NCBI GenBank assembly: GCA_015057625.1 | Contig: SVDZ01000004.1 | Location: 62,001-126,000, forward strand | Direction of reading: 5' to 3' | Source of the DNA: Lachnospiraceae bacterium | GTDB taxonomy: Bacteria > Bacillota > Clostridia > Lachnospirales > Lachnospiraceae | Length of the DNA: 64,000 nucleotides | Shown here: one piece after another, positions 1 through 9,171 of the stretch | Position numbering within the stretch: the first letter of the stretch is position 1 | How the letters are laid out: each line of letters begins with the position of its first letter | Translations under genes and position numbers: made by a program | Notes under the pieces: model-generated | The model's database searches: none | What the model was told of the DNA's origin: nothing | The model's input: only the letters and a program-made list of their open reading frames with translations

Positions 1-742
1 AATGCTCAATACACTCTTCTTCGTGATTAAATACCTTTACCACTTTTTGTCCGCTTATCATTTCCTCGATAAAGCCGTTGACCGCTCCAATATCCTTCTG
101 CTGTTTAACAAAGTACTTACTGCTGAGTCCGGCAGAAACTTTTGTTGCATAGAGCATAACAGCTACCATAAACAATGTAACCACTGTAAGCGGAACGCTA
201 AGTATTACCATACTAATGAATACGCTCACTACTGTAATTACACTGTTAAGCATTTGTGGCATACTTTGGCTAATCATCTGTCTCATTGTGTCAATATCAT
301 TTGTATACATTGACATTACATCGCCATGAGAATGCGTGTCAAAATAACTTATAGGAAGTTTTTCCATATGCTCAAACATTCTGTTTCTGATATTTCTAAG
401 CGTTCCCTGAGTTACATTTACCATAATTCTCTGTTGTGCATAAGCAGCAATTATACCAATCGCATAAAAGCAGGCAACTCTCATAATAGCCTTAAGCAAT
501 GGCATATAATCAACTGCAAGACCTGCGCTTTTGTTTTTTAGCAGGGGTGAAATATAATCATCAAAAAGAGTTTTTGTGAATAAGGTTCCCTGCACATTTG
601 CAAGAACACTTACAAAAATACACACAATAACTATAATTACATGAGGTGCATATTTTTTCATTATCTCTGCAAAAATCTGTTTTAGTATTTTACCCGGATT
701 TTCTATTTTAGGTCTTGGACCCATTGATCTTCTTGGTGGCAT
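1..742 (-). CDS. ABC transporter permease/ATP-binding protein, second half-transporter (partial)
   Basis: The reverse strand is open from an ATG at 742 to the window edge, so the C-terminal ATPase domain lies outside. The protein begins MPPRRSMGPRPKIENPGKIL. It then shows a hydrophobic exporter-type membrane domain with the typical ABC-transporter region FDTHSHGDVMSMYTND and the coupling segment GFIEEMISGQKVVKVFNHE. The start overlaps the stop of the upstream ABC gene by one base (TAATG), and AGGAGGT precedes it, so the two are translationally coupled. They very probably form a heterodimeric exporter of the multidrug/lipid class. The substrate cannot be read from sequence. Confidence 0.9.
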   Translation of the reverse strand, partial: MPPRRSMGPRPKIENPGKILKQIFAEIMKKYAPHVIIVIVCIFVSVLANVQGTLFTKTLFDDYISPLLKNKSAGLAVDYMPLLKAIMRVACFYAIGIIAAYAQQRIMVNVTQGTLRNIRNRMFEHMEKLPISYFDTHSHGDVMSMYTNDIDTMRQMISQSMPQMLNSVITVVSVFISMVILSVPLTVVTLFMVAVMLYATKVSAGLSSKYFVKQQKDIGAVNGFIEEMISGQKVVKVFNHEEECIEH

Positions 743-2520
743 TAGCAATCACCTCCTACTTCATCAAAGTCGGCATCTCCCTTAGTCTGAGATTCGTATA
801 CTTCTCTATAGATGTCATTATTCTTAACTAATTCATCGTGTGTTCCTATTCCGTTTATCTCACCATCATCCATAACAATTATCTTGTCAGCTTCCATTAC
901 ACTGGAAACTCTCTGTGCGATAATTATCTTGGTAGTGTTTGGAATCTCATCTCTGAATGCTTTTCTGATCTTAGCATCAGTAGCAGTATCTACAGCACTT
1001 GTAGAATCGTCTAAGATAAGAATTTTAGGTTTCTTGAGAAGTGCTCTTGCGATACATATTCTCTGTTTCTGACCTCCGGAAACATTATTTCCACCCTGTT
1101 CAATACGAGTGTTATATTTGTCAGGGAAGTTTTCAATAAAATCATCTGCACAGGCGAGCTTACATGCGTTAATGCACTCTTCATCAGTAGCATTTTTATT
1201 TCCCCAGCGAAGATTTTCAAAAATAGTTCCGCTGAATAACACATTCTTCTGTAATACTACAGACACCTCATCTCTTAATACCTTAAGGTCATATTTTCTC
1301 ACATCCAATCCGCCTACACTGACAAATCCGTCATTGCTGACCTCAACACCTTTCTCCGGTACCACGTCATACAGTCTGCTGATAAGATTTACAAGGCTTG
1401 TCTTAGCAGAACCTGTTCCTCCGATAATTCCAACCGTTTCTCCGGCATTTATTTTAAGGTTGATATTTTTAAGAACCGGCTCCTGCGATGTCTGATTATA
1501 TCTGAAATAAACATTTTTGAATTCAATACTTCCATCTTTGACTTCCATAATTGGATCCTTTGGATTTACAATATCAGGTTCCTCATTCAACACTTCTGCA
1601 ATTCTTTCTCCTGAGGCAAGTGACAATGTGATCATTACAAAAATCATCGAGAGCATCATAAGGCTCATAAGAATATTCATACAATACGAAAGAAGGGCCA
1701 CAAGTTCTCCTTTAGAAAGTGTATTTGATACAATCATATGAGCGCCCATCCAGCTTATAAGAAGAATACACACATAAACTGTAAACATCATAAGCGGACC
1801 GTTTGTTGCGATTAAGGATTCAGCTTTGACAAACATTTTATAAATATTATTGCTGGCTGTCTGGAATTTATTTGTCTCGTAACCTTCACGTACATATGCT
1901 TTTACAACTCTGATTGCGGATACATTTTCCTGAACACTCTCATTCAAGGCATCGTATTTTTTAAACACCTGATTAAAATATCTCATTGTCAATCTGATAA
2001 TGAATACAAGAACTGTACCTAATAATATAACTGCAATAAGATATATTGAAGCGATTCTCACACTCTTAGTAAATGACAATACCAATGCAATAATAAGTGT
2101 TGCCGGTGCTCTCATTGCCATTCTCAAAATCATCTGATATGAGTTTTGGATATTTGTAACATCAGTAGTAAGTCTTGTAACAAGACCGGCTGTACTGAAT
2201 TTGTCAATATTTGCAAATGAGAAGGTCTGTATTTTGTCATACATAGCCTTTCTTAAATTCTTTGCAAAACCGGTTGATGCTTTTGCTGCAAATACTCCAC
2301 CACCAAGACCTGAAAGCAATCCTAATACCGCAAATACTACCATCACTCCACCAAGTATATATACATGTCTAAGGTTTCCCTTATCAATTCCATTATCAAT
2401 TATTGATGACATCATTAAAGGAATAACCATCTCCATAATAACTTCAAACACCATAAAAATAGGAGTCAAAATAGAAGCTGCTTTGTACTCTTTAACGTGT
2501 TTAAGTAATGTCTTTACCAT
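742..2520 (-). CDS. ABC transporter permease/ATP-binding protein, first half-transporter
   Basis: A 592-residue half-exporter with six predicted membrane segments in roughly the first 310 residues, then an ABC ATPase domain. The Walker A is degenerate, GGTGSAKTS in place of GxxGxGKST. The signature is NNVSGGQKQR and the Walker B is ILILDDSTSA, with Asp after the second Asp where most active sites carry Glu. These substitutions are typical of the degenerate partner in heterodimeric exporters. It sits between a marR gene, which overlaps its start, and the partner half-transporter, which overlaps its stop, so all three form one operon. Substrate unknown; drug or peptide export is the usual role. 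Confidence 0.93.
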   Translation of the reverse strand: MVKTLLKHVKEYKAASILTPIFMVFEVIMEMVIPLMMSSIIDNGIDKGNLRHVYILGGVMVVFAVLGLLSGLGGGVFAAKASTGFAKNLRKAMYDKIQTFSFANIDKFSTAGLVTRLTTDVTNIQNSYQMILRMAMRAPATLIIALVLSFTKSVRIASIYLIAVILLGTVLVFIIRLTMRYFNQVFKKYDALNESVQENVSAIRVVKAYVREGYETNKFQTASNNIYKMFVKAESLIATNGPLMMFTVYVCILLISWMGAHMIVSNTLSKGELVALLSYCMNILMSLMMLSMIFVMITLSLASGERIAEVLNEEPDIVNPKDPIMEVKDGSIEFKNVYFRYNQTSQEPVLKNINLKINAGETVGIIGGTGSAKTSLVNLISRLYDVVPEKGVEVSNDGFVSVGGLDVRKYDLKVLRDEVSVVLQKNVLFSGTIFENLRWGNKNATDEECINACKLACADDFIENFPDKYNTRIEQGGNNVSGGQKQRICIARALLKKPKILILDDSTSAVDTATDAKIRKAFRDEIPNTTKIIIAQRVSSVMEADKIIVMDDGEINGIGTHDELVKNNDIYREVYESQTKGDADFDEVGGDC

Positions 2521-2992
2521 TTTTCTTTGTACTCCTTTCTCTTAATTCTTTTTCCATTTCTGCAATATTATCTCTGACTTTAGATGTCACTTTAAAAAAT
2601 GTTTCTAATTCGTCTTCAGAGATTCCTCTTTCCAAATTTTTTTCTATTTTTTCAATACTCTCAACAACTAATTTGTGGGCTTCTAATCCTTTTTCGAGAA
2701 GAACAATTTTCTTTAATCTTGCATCAAATTCAACTGCCTCTCTTGATATGTACCCTTCCTCCTCAAGACAGGTAAGCATCTTTGTAACGGAAGCTCTTGA
2801 GAGTTTGAAGTCTTTTTCCACATCGCGTTGATATGTATCCATTCCTTCTCTCTCGGCAAGATATCTCAAAATCCACCCGTGAGTTACTTTTGGAAAGACA
2901 TCATTTTCAGTACAGTGTACTAACTCAAGATATCGCATAAACATAATATTAATCTGTCTAATTTGGAAGCCTATTTGATCTTTATCATTCAA
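2501..2992 (-). CDS. MarR-family transcriptional regulator
   Basis: A 163-residue winged-helix protein. The recognition region DFKLSRASVTKMLTCLEEEGYISRE followed by a wing ending in KKIVLLEKGLEAHK is characteristic of MarR. GAGGTGA precedes the ATG. The end overlaps the start of the ABC exporter gene by 20 bases, so it is the first gene of that operon and very likely its autorepressor. Three palindromes directly upstream (3039-3082) are the probable operators. The ligand is not evident. Confidence 0.92.
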   Translation of the reverse strand: MNDKDQIGFQIRQINIMFMRYLELVHCTENDVFPKVTHGWILRYLAEREGMDTYQRDVEKDFKLSRASVTKMLTCLEEEGYISREAVEFDARLKKIVLLEKGLEAHKLVVESIEKIEKNLERGISEDELETFFKVTSKVRDNIAEMEKELRERSTKKNGKDIT

Positions 2993-3038
2993 AAAATCAC
3001 CTCATTTCTTAAGTTTGCGTGGAAAATCAGTTGAGTTT

Positions 3039-3082
3039 GTTTATCAGTAAACTGTTTACCAATAAACTGTTCACTAGTAAAC
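3039..3082. promoter_or_regulatory. Three phased MarR-type operator palindromes
   Basis: Three 14-bp sites of form GTTTA-N4-TAAAC lie at 3039-3052, 3054-3067 and 3069-3082. The first two are perfect in the arms; the third has GTTCA in its left arm. They repeat every 15 bp and sit 47-90 bp upstream of the marR start codon. The arrangement suggests cooperative binding of several MarR dimers over the promoter. The palindromes are seen directly; the identity of the binding protein is inferred from position. Confidence 0.75.
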
Positions 3083-3142
3083 AATATAAACCACCATAAA
3101 AAAAAATGCAAGTGGAAAAAGAAAAAACACATAATATACACA

Positions 3143-3384
3143 TTTGGCTACAACAAGCCATGCATCAGCTCGAATCCATCAGCTTTCGCGATTTTCCTCC
3201 ATCGGATTCAAATCGCTTTCGCTAACGATAAAAATGCTTCGCATTTTGTATCGTTTTGCTGTTTGGCTGCGCCAAGCCATGCATCAGCTCGAATCCGCTT
3301 CGCTTCTTCTCGCTGTTTGGCTGCGCCAAGCCATGCATCAGCTCGAATCCGCTTCGCTTCTTCTCGCTGTTTGGCTGCGCCAAA
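3143..3384. repeat. 54-bp tandem repeat with a decayed upstream copy
   Basis: Two complete, nearly identical 54-bp units start at 3258 and 3312, and a partial third starts at 3366. Each contains the small inverted repeat TTGGCTGCGCCAA and the segment CCATGCATCAGCTCGAATCC. A diverged copy of the same core is at 3143-3180. Between them, 3224-3255 holds another hairpin (ATGC-TTC-GCAT core flanked by ACGAT/TATCGT). The unit is GC-richer than its surroundings. Reading frames cross it only because 54 is a multiple of three; I see no gene here. Confidence 0.8.
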
Positions 3385-3385
3385 T

Positions 3386-3449
3386 ACATAAAAATAAAGA
3401 GCGACAGAATCGAATGCAAGCATTCTTCTGTCGCTCTTTATTTTTATGT
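3386..3449 (-). terminator. Very long bidirectional terminator hairpin downstream of argS
   Basis: A perfect 24-bp inverted repeat has arms at 3386-3409 and 3426-3449. Its loop contains a second palindrome (GAATGC-AA-GCATTC, 3412-3425). The outer stem is A/T-rich at the base and GC-rich inside, as in an intrinsic terminator that can work on both strands. It lies 15 bp beyond the argS stop. Confidence 0.8.
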
Positions 3450-3463
3450 GCATGGCTTGGCTT

Positions 3464-5233
3464 TTACATCTTTTCAGGGGCTGTGAAGCCTAGCATGTCT
3501 ATGCATGTTTCTAATACTGTTTTTGTTGCTTTTAAGAGGTTGATGTACGATTTCTGTTTTTCTGCATCTTCTTCTGAGAGTATTTTTGTCTCATGGTAGA
3601 AGTGATTAAATGCATTTGATAAATCGTATATGAACTGACATATTTTGTGAGGTGCTATTTCATTGCATGCATCTTCAACTGTCTCATTGAATTTTGCAAG
3701 GCTGAGCATTAACTCTTTTGAAGCTGCATCCTCTAATGTATTAATTACATCTGTGTCATCAAGACTCTTTCCGCTTTCTTTGTATTTTTCAAGAATTGAT
3801 TTTATACGTACAATTGTGTACAGGATATATGGTCCTGTATTTCCCTCGAAGGATGTAAATCTGTCGATATCGAATATGTAATCCTTTGAAGCCTGATTTG
3901 AAAGATCTCCGTATTTAAGTGCAGCAAGCCCAACTATCTTTGATGTTGCTCTTGCTTCATCTTCAGACACTTCACGGTTTGCCATTATCTTTTCGTAAAC
4001 AGCATCCTCGATATTTTGAACAAGCATCTCAAGACGCATTACTCCGCCATCTCTTGTTTTAAACGGCTTTCCGTCTGTTCCGTTCATTGTACCAAATCCG
4101 ATACGATCAAGTTCTGTGGACTCGCTTACAATTCCTGCTTTCTTAGCAACTCTGAAGACCTGAATAAAATGTAGTTCCTGTCTCTTATCTGTAAGGTAAA
4201 CAATCTTTGAAGGATTGTAATCTTTAACTCTCTGAACAATTGTTGCAAGATCAGTTGTAGCATACAATGAAGCTCCATCTGATTTTTTTATGATACATGG
4301 AGGATAATCTTTTTTATCTGTCTCCTCTGCAATGTCAACTACTAAAGCTCCCTGACTCTCATGTGCGAGTCCTTTGTCAATCATATCCTGAACCATATCT
4401 TCAATATATGGCTTAGCATCACTCTCACCTTTCCAAAGTTCAAAATGAACATCAAGATTGTCGTAGTTCTTCTCTAAATCCGGGATGGAAATATTCATGA
4501 TATGTTTCCACAACGCAAGATAAGGAGGATATCCCTGCTGAATCTTAACTGTAGCAAGCTGAGCTGCCTCCTTAAAATCTGCATCTTCTTTTGATTTTGC
4601 ACTTGCCGCAGGATAGATTTCACTTAAATCATCAAGAGTAAATGGCGCCTCTTCAGGGTATGGCCCCTCAAAACTTTCATCAAAATAGCACAAATCCGGC
4701 TGCCTCTCTTTAAGTTCCATAATAATAAGTCCCATCTGAAGACCCCAGTCTCCAAGATGAACATCACCAATTGTGTCATATCCCATAAATTTGTAGATAC
4801 GCTTAACGCTCTCTCCGATTACCGCAGGTCTCAAATGTCCTACATGCAAAGGTTTAGCTACATTGGCTCCGCCGTAATCAACCACAACTGTTTCGCCTTT
4901 ACCGATATCATCGGCACCAAGTTTGTCATCTGCCACCATATCGTTAACGTATGAAACAACAAATGCCGGATTGAGAATGATATTGATAAATCCAGGCATT
5001 ACAGCCTCTACTGAACTAAACATATTGTTGTCACCGATTTTTTCAAGTACTTCGTTTGCAATCATAATTGGTGCTTTTTTATACATCTTGGCTCCAGCCA
5101 TAGCACCGTTACACTGGTACTCGCAAAGATCAGGTCTGTTTGAAACTGTAACCTTTCCAAGTTTTTCATCGTATCCGCATTCTGTAAATGCTTTCTTAAA
5201 TTCTTCTGAAATAACATCAATTAATTTCTTCAT
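3464..5233 (-). CDS. argS: Arginyl-tRNA synthetase
   Basis: A 589-residue class Ia tRNA synthetase that charges tRNA-Arg in the cytoplasm. The N-terminal Add-1 type domain is followed by the HIGH-box equivalent AKPLHVGHLRPAVIG. The catalytic core carries TDKRQELHFIQVFRVAKK. The C-terminal anticodon-binding domain includes FNHFYHETKIL and ends in FTAPEKM. A canonical KMSKS is absent (GTMNGTDGKPFKTRDGG instead), which is normal for many ArgRS enzymes and not damage. The start overlaps the stop of the upstream uridylyltransferase gene by one base (TAATG). Confidence 0.96.
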   Translation of the reverse strand: MKKLIDVISEEFKKAFTECGYDEKLGKVTVSNRPDLCEYQCNGAMAGAKMYKKAPIMIANEVLEKIGDNNMFSSVEAVMPGFINIILNPAFVVSYVNDMVADDKLGADDIGKGETVVVDYGGANVAKPLHVGHLRPAVIGESVKRIYKFMGYDTIGDVHLGDWGLQMGLIIMELKERQPDLCYFDESFEGPYPEEAPFTLDDLSEIYPAASAKSKEDADFKEAAQLATVKIQQGYPPYLALWKHIMNISIPDLEKNYDNLDVHFELWKGESDAKPYIEDMVQDMIDKGLAHESQGALVVDIAEETDKKDYPPCIIKKSDGASLYATTDLATIVQRVKDYNPSKIVYLTDKRQELHFIQVFRVAKKAGIVSESTELDRIGFGTMNGTDGKPFKTRDGGVMRLEMLVQNIEDAVYEKIMANREVSEDEARATSKIVGLAALKYGDLSNQASKDYIFDIDRFTSFEGNTGPYILYTIVRIKSILEKYKESGKSLDDTDVINTLEDAASKELMLSLAKFNETVEDACNEIAPHKICQFIYDLSNAFNHFYHETKILSEEDAEKQKSYINLLKATKTVLETCIDMLGFTAPEKM

Positions 5234-6462
5234 TATAATTCAACTCCATTCAGTTTAAGTAATTCTCTTGCAGACTCAACCGAATCCACACCTGTCTTAT
5301 TTTTAATTGGTGCAAACTCATAACTTCTGTCTACTTCAAACGCAAGACAATCATCCATCATATGAATCATATCAAGCACTAATGTCTCAAACTTGTAACC
5401 GTTTGGTTCTTCCGGAGACACCTTTTCTCCCTGTTCATTAATGTAAGGGATTTTCTTCTCAACAATATGTACAACAAGCTGATTGTTCATAATGTCTTCA
5501 AGTTTATCAAATCTGAAAAGGTAATTGAGAATAACTCCATCCTTGTAAACAAGATCACCCTTTTCATTTCTTTCATATCTCATTTCTTCGCTGAGTTCAT
5601 AGTACTCAACAATTGATGGTTTGCCATCCTCATAACAGAGAACGCCCACTTTTTCTTCAGGAGCTGCCTTAGATACTACTTTCGAACCGCAAGGCATACC
5701 GGAATCAATTGTAGCTCCTACAAAAACAGGATCTGCAATTCTCTGACATACATTGTCAACTGCAAATACATTTATCCACTCAATACCGGCTTTTTTTGCT
5801 TTTTCACCGATTCCACTCTTCATAAGAGAAATGAACCATCCTCCGTTACCGTTTGGAGATGTGGCAACTCTTCCTTTCTCCTCAAGATAAATCTTTCCGT
5901 TGTAGTCACATGCAGGAGCCATCTCCTGAACAAAGAAATCAACATACTTCTTATCATAACCGAAGTAGTTCATCTTTTCGAAGAAATCGATAGTATCATC
6001 ATTGTTCTTTTCACTTGTCATAATGTAAAGAGGAATCCACGCACCGCTCTTTTCAACCACATCAAGGAGATTTCTGACTATTCTTTCAAAAATATAAACA
6101 TCCTTTGTGATTCCGATGTTGTACATCCCTTTTGGCTTATCAGAACCAAGTCTTGTTCCCTGACCACCCGCCAATAAAAGAGCTGCAACCTTTCCTTTTT
6201 TAATAGCATCGAGACCAATGCTCTCAAATCTATCTTTGTTTGCTTTCGCATCCTCAATACTTACCGACTTAGTAATAGGCGAAATCACACCTTTTTTACC
6301 AAGTTCATCCTTATCCCTCAAAAGATCAAGAAGACCGTAATCAATAGCTGAAAGTTGTTCTAAGAATTGTTCTTTTTCACTTTCTTTTAATTCGTCATAA
6401 AATCTCAATAAGTGAGTCTGTTCCTCATTTTCAAGTATTTTCTTAACATCATCTAAAGTCAT
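5233..6462 (-). CDS. UDP-sugar pyrophosphorylase family (UDPGP type 1; UAP1-like)
   Basis: A 409-residue nucleotidyltransferase joining UTP to a sugar phosphate. The nucleotide-binding loop AALLLAGGQGTRLGSDKPKG near residue 95 is the eukaryote-like UDPGP/UAP1 signature, not that of bacterial GalU or GlmU. Supporting motifs are IMTSEKN, PNGNGGWF and FAVDNVCQRIADP. Sequence alone does not decide between glucose-1-phosphate and N-acetylhexosamine-1-phosphate. A strong AGGAGG precedes the ATG. It is co-transcribed with argS. Confidence 0.88.
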   Translation of the reverse strand: MTLDDVKKILENEEQTHLLRFYDELKESEKEQFLEQLSAIDYGLLDLLRDKDELGKKGVISPITKSVSIEDAKANKDRFESIGLDAIKKGKVAALLLAGGQGTRLGSDKPKGMYNIGITKDVYIFERIVRNLLDVVEKSGAWIPLYIMTSEKNNDDTIDFFEKMNYFGYDKKYVDFFVQEMAPACDYNGKIYLEEKGRVATSPNGNGGWFISLMKSGIGEKAKKAGIEWINVFAVDNVCQRIADPVFVGATIDSGMPCGSKVVSKAAPEEKVGVLCYEDGKPSIVEYYELSEEMRYERNEKGDLVYKDGVILNYLFRFDKLEDIMNNQLVVHIVEKKIPYINEQGEKVSPEEPNGYKFETLVLDMIHMMDDCLAFEVDRSYEFAPIKNKTGVDSVESARELLKLNGVEL

Positions 6463-6688
6463 ATACTCATCCTCCTGCTCTTTATAGCCTAAAAGTTTCT
6501 TTATAACCTAATACGCTAATCATAATTGTATGATGAAAACATAATAAAAAACGTCTATTTCAAAAAAAGTTCATATAGAATAGAATAGTTTATTTTGTAG
6601 TATCTTGCAAGAATTATTTAGTATATTTTTATTATCTCACCTAATATAGCTTTTATTTCCATATTCACTTCCAAAATATTTTGAATTT

Positions 6689-7291
6689 TTAGATATTTTC
6701 TTCGTCAATAAGTATCGCTCTGCAAGGCGCTCCATCAGCACCTCCAAGATTAATCGGAGCAGCATTTAATAGGTACACTCCCTCAGAAACATCATCCAAA
6801 ACAATTCCCTCTAATAGAACAATACCTGCTCCAAGCATAATTAAATGAACCTCTTTAGGCGCATCTTCCGGTCCCACCGTCTGAGATTCATTTCCAAATA
6901 ACTTTATTTTTTCATTTGCAAATACTTTTGCAGCCTCAGTTGTTACAACTGCTTTTCCCTTTACGATGATCCTCTTTGATGCCCTATCATCAATTTTTTT
7001 TGCCTTTTCCAATATCCTTTTTGCATCTTCTGCTTTTATATCTCCGACAAACTCCGTTACAAAAGCATATCCCACAAAGGACTCAAGCGCTATTTCGTCT
7101 ATCGCATTCCCATCATCATAAAAATGCTTAGGTGCATCAACGTGGGTACCATTGTGAGCACACATACTGAATTCAGTGAGATTGCAAACATCTCCCTGAC
7201 TTATACTCATAATTCTTTTGCTTTCCGGGCTAGGATCTCCCGGAAATACTTTAGCACTTAACACTTCCTGTGATATATCGTATACTTTCAT
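6689..7291 (-). CDS. Cyclase-family metal-dependent hydrolase (kynurenine formamidase-like)
   Basis: About 200 residues with the family metal-binding motif HNGTHVDAPKHF near residue 50 and an N-terminal DISQEVLSAKVFPGDP. Members hydrolyse formamides or lactones such as N-formylkynurenine; the substrate here is unknown. I prefer ATG 7291 to the in-frame GTG at 7303 because the GTG codon lies within the GTGAGGG ribosome binding sequence. No neighbour suggests tryptophan catabolism. Confidence 0.85.
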   Translation of the reverse strand: MKVYDISQEVLSAKVFPGDPSPESKRIMSISQGDVCNLTEFSMCAHNGTHVDAPKHFYDDGNAIDEIALESFVGYAFVTEFVGDIKAEDAKRILEKAKKIDDRASKRIIVKGKAVVTTEAAKVFANEKIKLFGNESQTVGPEDAPKEVHLIMLGAGIVLLEGIVLDDVSEGVYLLNAAPINLGGADGAPCRAILIDEENI

Positions 7292-7340
7292 ATTTTCCCT
7301 CACTTATTGTTTATTTATTAATAACTACTATATATAACTA

Positions 7341-7380
7341 TTCAAGAACGCCTCAGCGTTCTTGCTGTGGAATGCGCAGG
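7341..7380. repeat. Dispersed inverted-repeat element, copy 1
   Basis: Perfect 9-bp arms CAAGAACGC (7343-7351) and GCGTTCTTG (7356-7364) with a 4-nt loop, followed by CTGTGGAATGCGC. A diverged copy is at 49744-49785, and weaker relatives are at 8303-8340 and 45453-45480. All are intergenic. No T-tract follows, so terminator activity is doubtful. Confidence 0.6.
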
Positions 7381-7468
7381 AGCCTTATCTGCGACTACAA
7401 TAAATTTAACTGTTACATAGAATTTTATAAAATGATAATCTGCCAGTCAATGACATAACACTTATTTT

Positions 7469-8290
7469 TTACCCAAAACTCACCATCATTTCAATTATAT
7501 TCTGAAATCTGTTCTTAGGACTTTTCTGCGTAGCTTTTATTATTGTTTTTCTATATTTTCTATCAAACAAAATATAATATCTTATTTTTTTGAAGAAGCT
7601 AGCTTCTCCTACATTAGTTTCAAGCGTAGCCATATAATATAGTAGTATTCCCATTGAATATATATCTGTTCTGATGTCGGTATTATAAAGTCCATTGCCA
7701 AATCTGTCGCCAAACTGTTCCGGTGCTGCATATTTAGGACTTCCCATTGCAAATGTATCCGCCGCCACATCTCTGTTAAATCTTTTCGCATTTCCAAAAT
7801 CAATTAGTTTAACTTTATTATCTTCCATTATAATAATATTTTCAGGTTTCAAATCTCTGTACACAATGGGCGGTTCTAACGAATGAATATAATATAACGC
7901 TGACATTATCTGCACAGAAATATTCCTGATATCTTTTTTCTTCATTCTTTTTTTCTTCAAAGTTTCCTTAAGGGTAGCACCTTCTATATATTCCATCACA
8001 AGATAAAAGCATCCATTCTCATAAATAACATCAAACACTTTTGGAAGCCCAGGATGAGTTATATACTTTAGTACATTTAACTCCCTCATAATCTCTTTGG
8101 AAATTCTTTTCTTATTCATAACGTCCGACGCCTTAAAGCATTTCAACGCAACAAATTTACCTGTCTTAATATCCTTTGCCTTATAAACGCAGCCATTGCC
8201 CCCTGTACCTATTAATTCAATCAAATCATATCTGTTACAAATTCTTTTTTCTAACTTTTTTACTTCATCCTTTTCAATATAATTATTCAT
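7469..8290 (-). CDS. Soluble Hanks-type Ser/Thr protein kinase
   Basis: A 273-residue kinase domain with no membrane segment. The glycine-rich loop is GTGGNGCVYKAKD, the ATP-binding lysine lies in VALKCFK, and the catalytic loop YRDLKPEN has Tyr for the usual His. The magnesium loop is IDFGNAKRF and the activation-segment end is YAAPEQFGDR. The C-lobe ends early, at about the minimum length of the fold. It lacks the PASTA repeats and membrane anchor of PknB/PrkC, so it is not the cell-wall-sensing kinase. No phosphatase gene is adjacent. Targets unknown. Confidence 0.9.
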   Translation of the reverse strand: MNNYIEKDEVKKLEKRICNRYDLIELIGTGGNGCVYKAKDIKTGKFVALKCFKASDVMNKKRISKEIMRELNVLKYITHPGLPKVFDVIYENGCFYLVMEYIEGATLKETLKKKRMKKKDIRNISVQIMSALYYIHSLEPPIVYRDLKPENIIIMEDNKVKLIDFGNAKRFNRDVAADTFAMGSPKYAAPEQFGDRFGNGLYNTDIRTDIYSMGILLYYMATLETNVGEASFFKKIRYYILFDRKYRKTIIKATQKSPKNRFQNIIEMMVSFG

Positions 8291-8379
8291 TCACACCTCT
8301 CCTATTCAAGAACCCCTCTGATACCCCTATTCAAGAATCCCACCGATACTGTTTTTTTTCACACTTCTAATCTCATCTG

Positions 8380-9171
8380 CTAAGACTGTAAATATTTTTT
8401 TGTCATTTCTTTAATTACATTCATATTAATCACTGTATCAGATGATTCAAATGTCAAAATAAGATTTTCTCCCGGGAAAATATGATTCACCGCATACGAG
8501 TCTAATTTTTTTACTGCACATTTTGCATATTCAGGGTTATCAAGCATTCCTTCATGTTCCCAATATATTTCTTTTCTTGTATACGGAGAAATAAATGTAA
8601 AATCAGGATATACAATCCTGTTTGAATTCAGTTTCAAAGGACATTCATATTTATACTTTATTCCAAGTGAATCAAAATAGTCTGCCATTATCTTTTCAGA
8701 TTTAGATCTAACTCTCATTCCATTATTAGTAAGAATGACAGGGCATTCACTAGTAAATTCTTTTCCTTCATAGGGCATTGACAGCCAACTCTGAACCAGC
8801 TGTTCATAAGTTAATTCGACAGGGGTAACGAGATTTTGTCTTGAAACACACTCATTTAAATAGATATTTTCAATATCACCTTCTTTATAATCTTTAAGAA
8901 GTTTACTAATATGATTTAATCTTTTTTCTACACATCTAAGTATTTTTTTATCATATGATTTTTGGGCTAAACTTTTGATTAGATCCATATTGTCTTTAGA
9001 GATATATTTCATACTACCGTCTTTCTTATCACAATAATAAAATTGTTCACATTTATTACTTTTTGCAATTCTTAGATTTCCTTCTGGTGCATCTATAATT
9101 CTTTCAGCAACGCATTTTTGAAATCTACTTAATCTCTCTTTTTCTTTTATTAATTCTTGTTTAAGTATAAT
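8380..9171 (-). CDS. Hypothetical protein with a PD-(D/E)XK nuclease-like C-terminal half; non-ATG start
   Basis: The frame has an ATG at 9012 (210 aa) but stays open upstream and encodes a coherent coiled-coil-like N-terminus (KQELIKEKERLSRFQKCVAE...EGNLRIAKSNKCEQFYYC). A strong GGAGGG lies at 9183-9178. The best-placed codon is ATT at 9171, giving about 263 residues; no ATG, GTG or TTG exists between the upstream stop and 9012. The C-terminal half shows RSKSEKIMADYFDSLGI, then VYPDFTF and IYWEHEG. This spacing matches the E...D...ExK arrangement of restriction-endonuclease-fold proteins, though the final Lys is replaced. A 53-bp repeat array lies just upstream. Function unknown. Confidence 0.65.
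   Translation of the reverse strand: MILKQELIKEKERLSRFQKCVAERIIDAPEGNLRIAKSNKCEQFYYCDKKDGSMKYISKDNMDLIKSLAQKSYDKKILRCVEKRLNHISKLLKDYKEGDIENIYLNECVSRQNLVTPVELTYEQLVQSWLSMPYEGKEFTSECPVILTNNGMRVRSKSEKIMADYFDSLGIKYKYECPLKLNSNRIVYPDFTFISPYTRKEIYWEHEGMLDNPEYAKCAVKKLDSYAVNHIFPGENLILTFESSDTVINMNVIKEMTKKYLQS

Noticed and set aside
3144..3599. Open frames through the 54-bp repeat on both strands
   Set aside because: They stay open only because the repeat length is a multiple of three; they overlap argS and a terminator.
4020..4090. argS damaged because KMSKS is missing
   Set aside because: Many bacterial arginyl-tRNA synthetases lack the canonical motif; the rest of the protein is complete.
6463..6688. 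T-box before the uridylyltransferase-argS operon
   Set aside because: No T-box consensus or terminator/antiterminator pair is visible.
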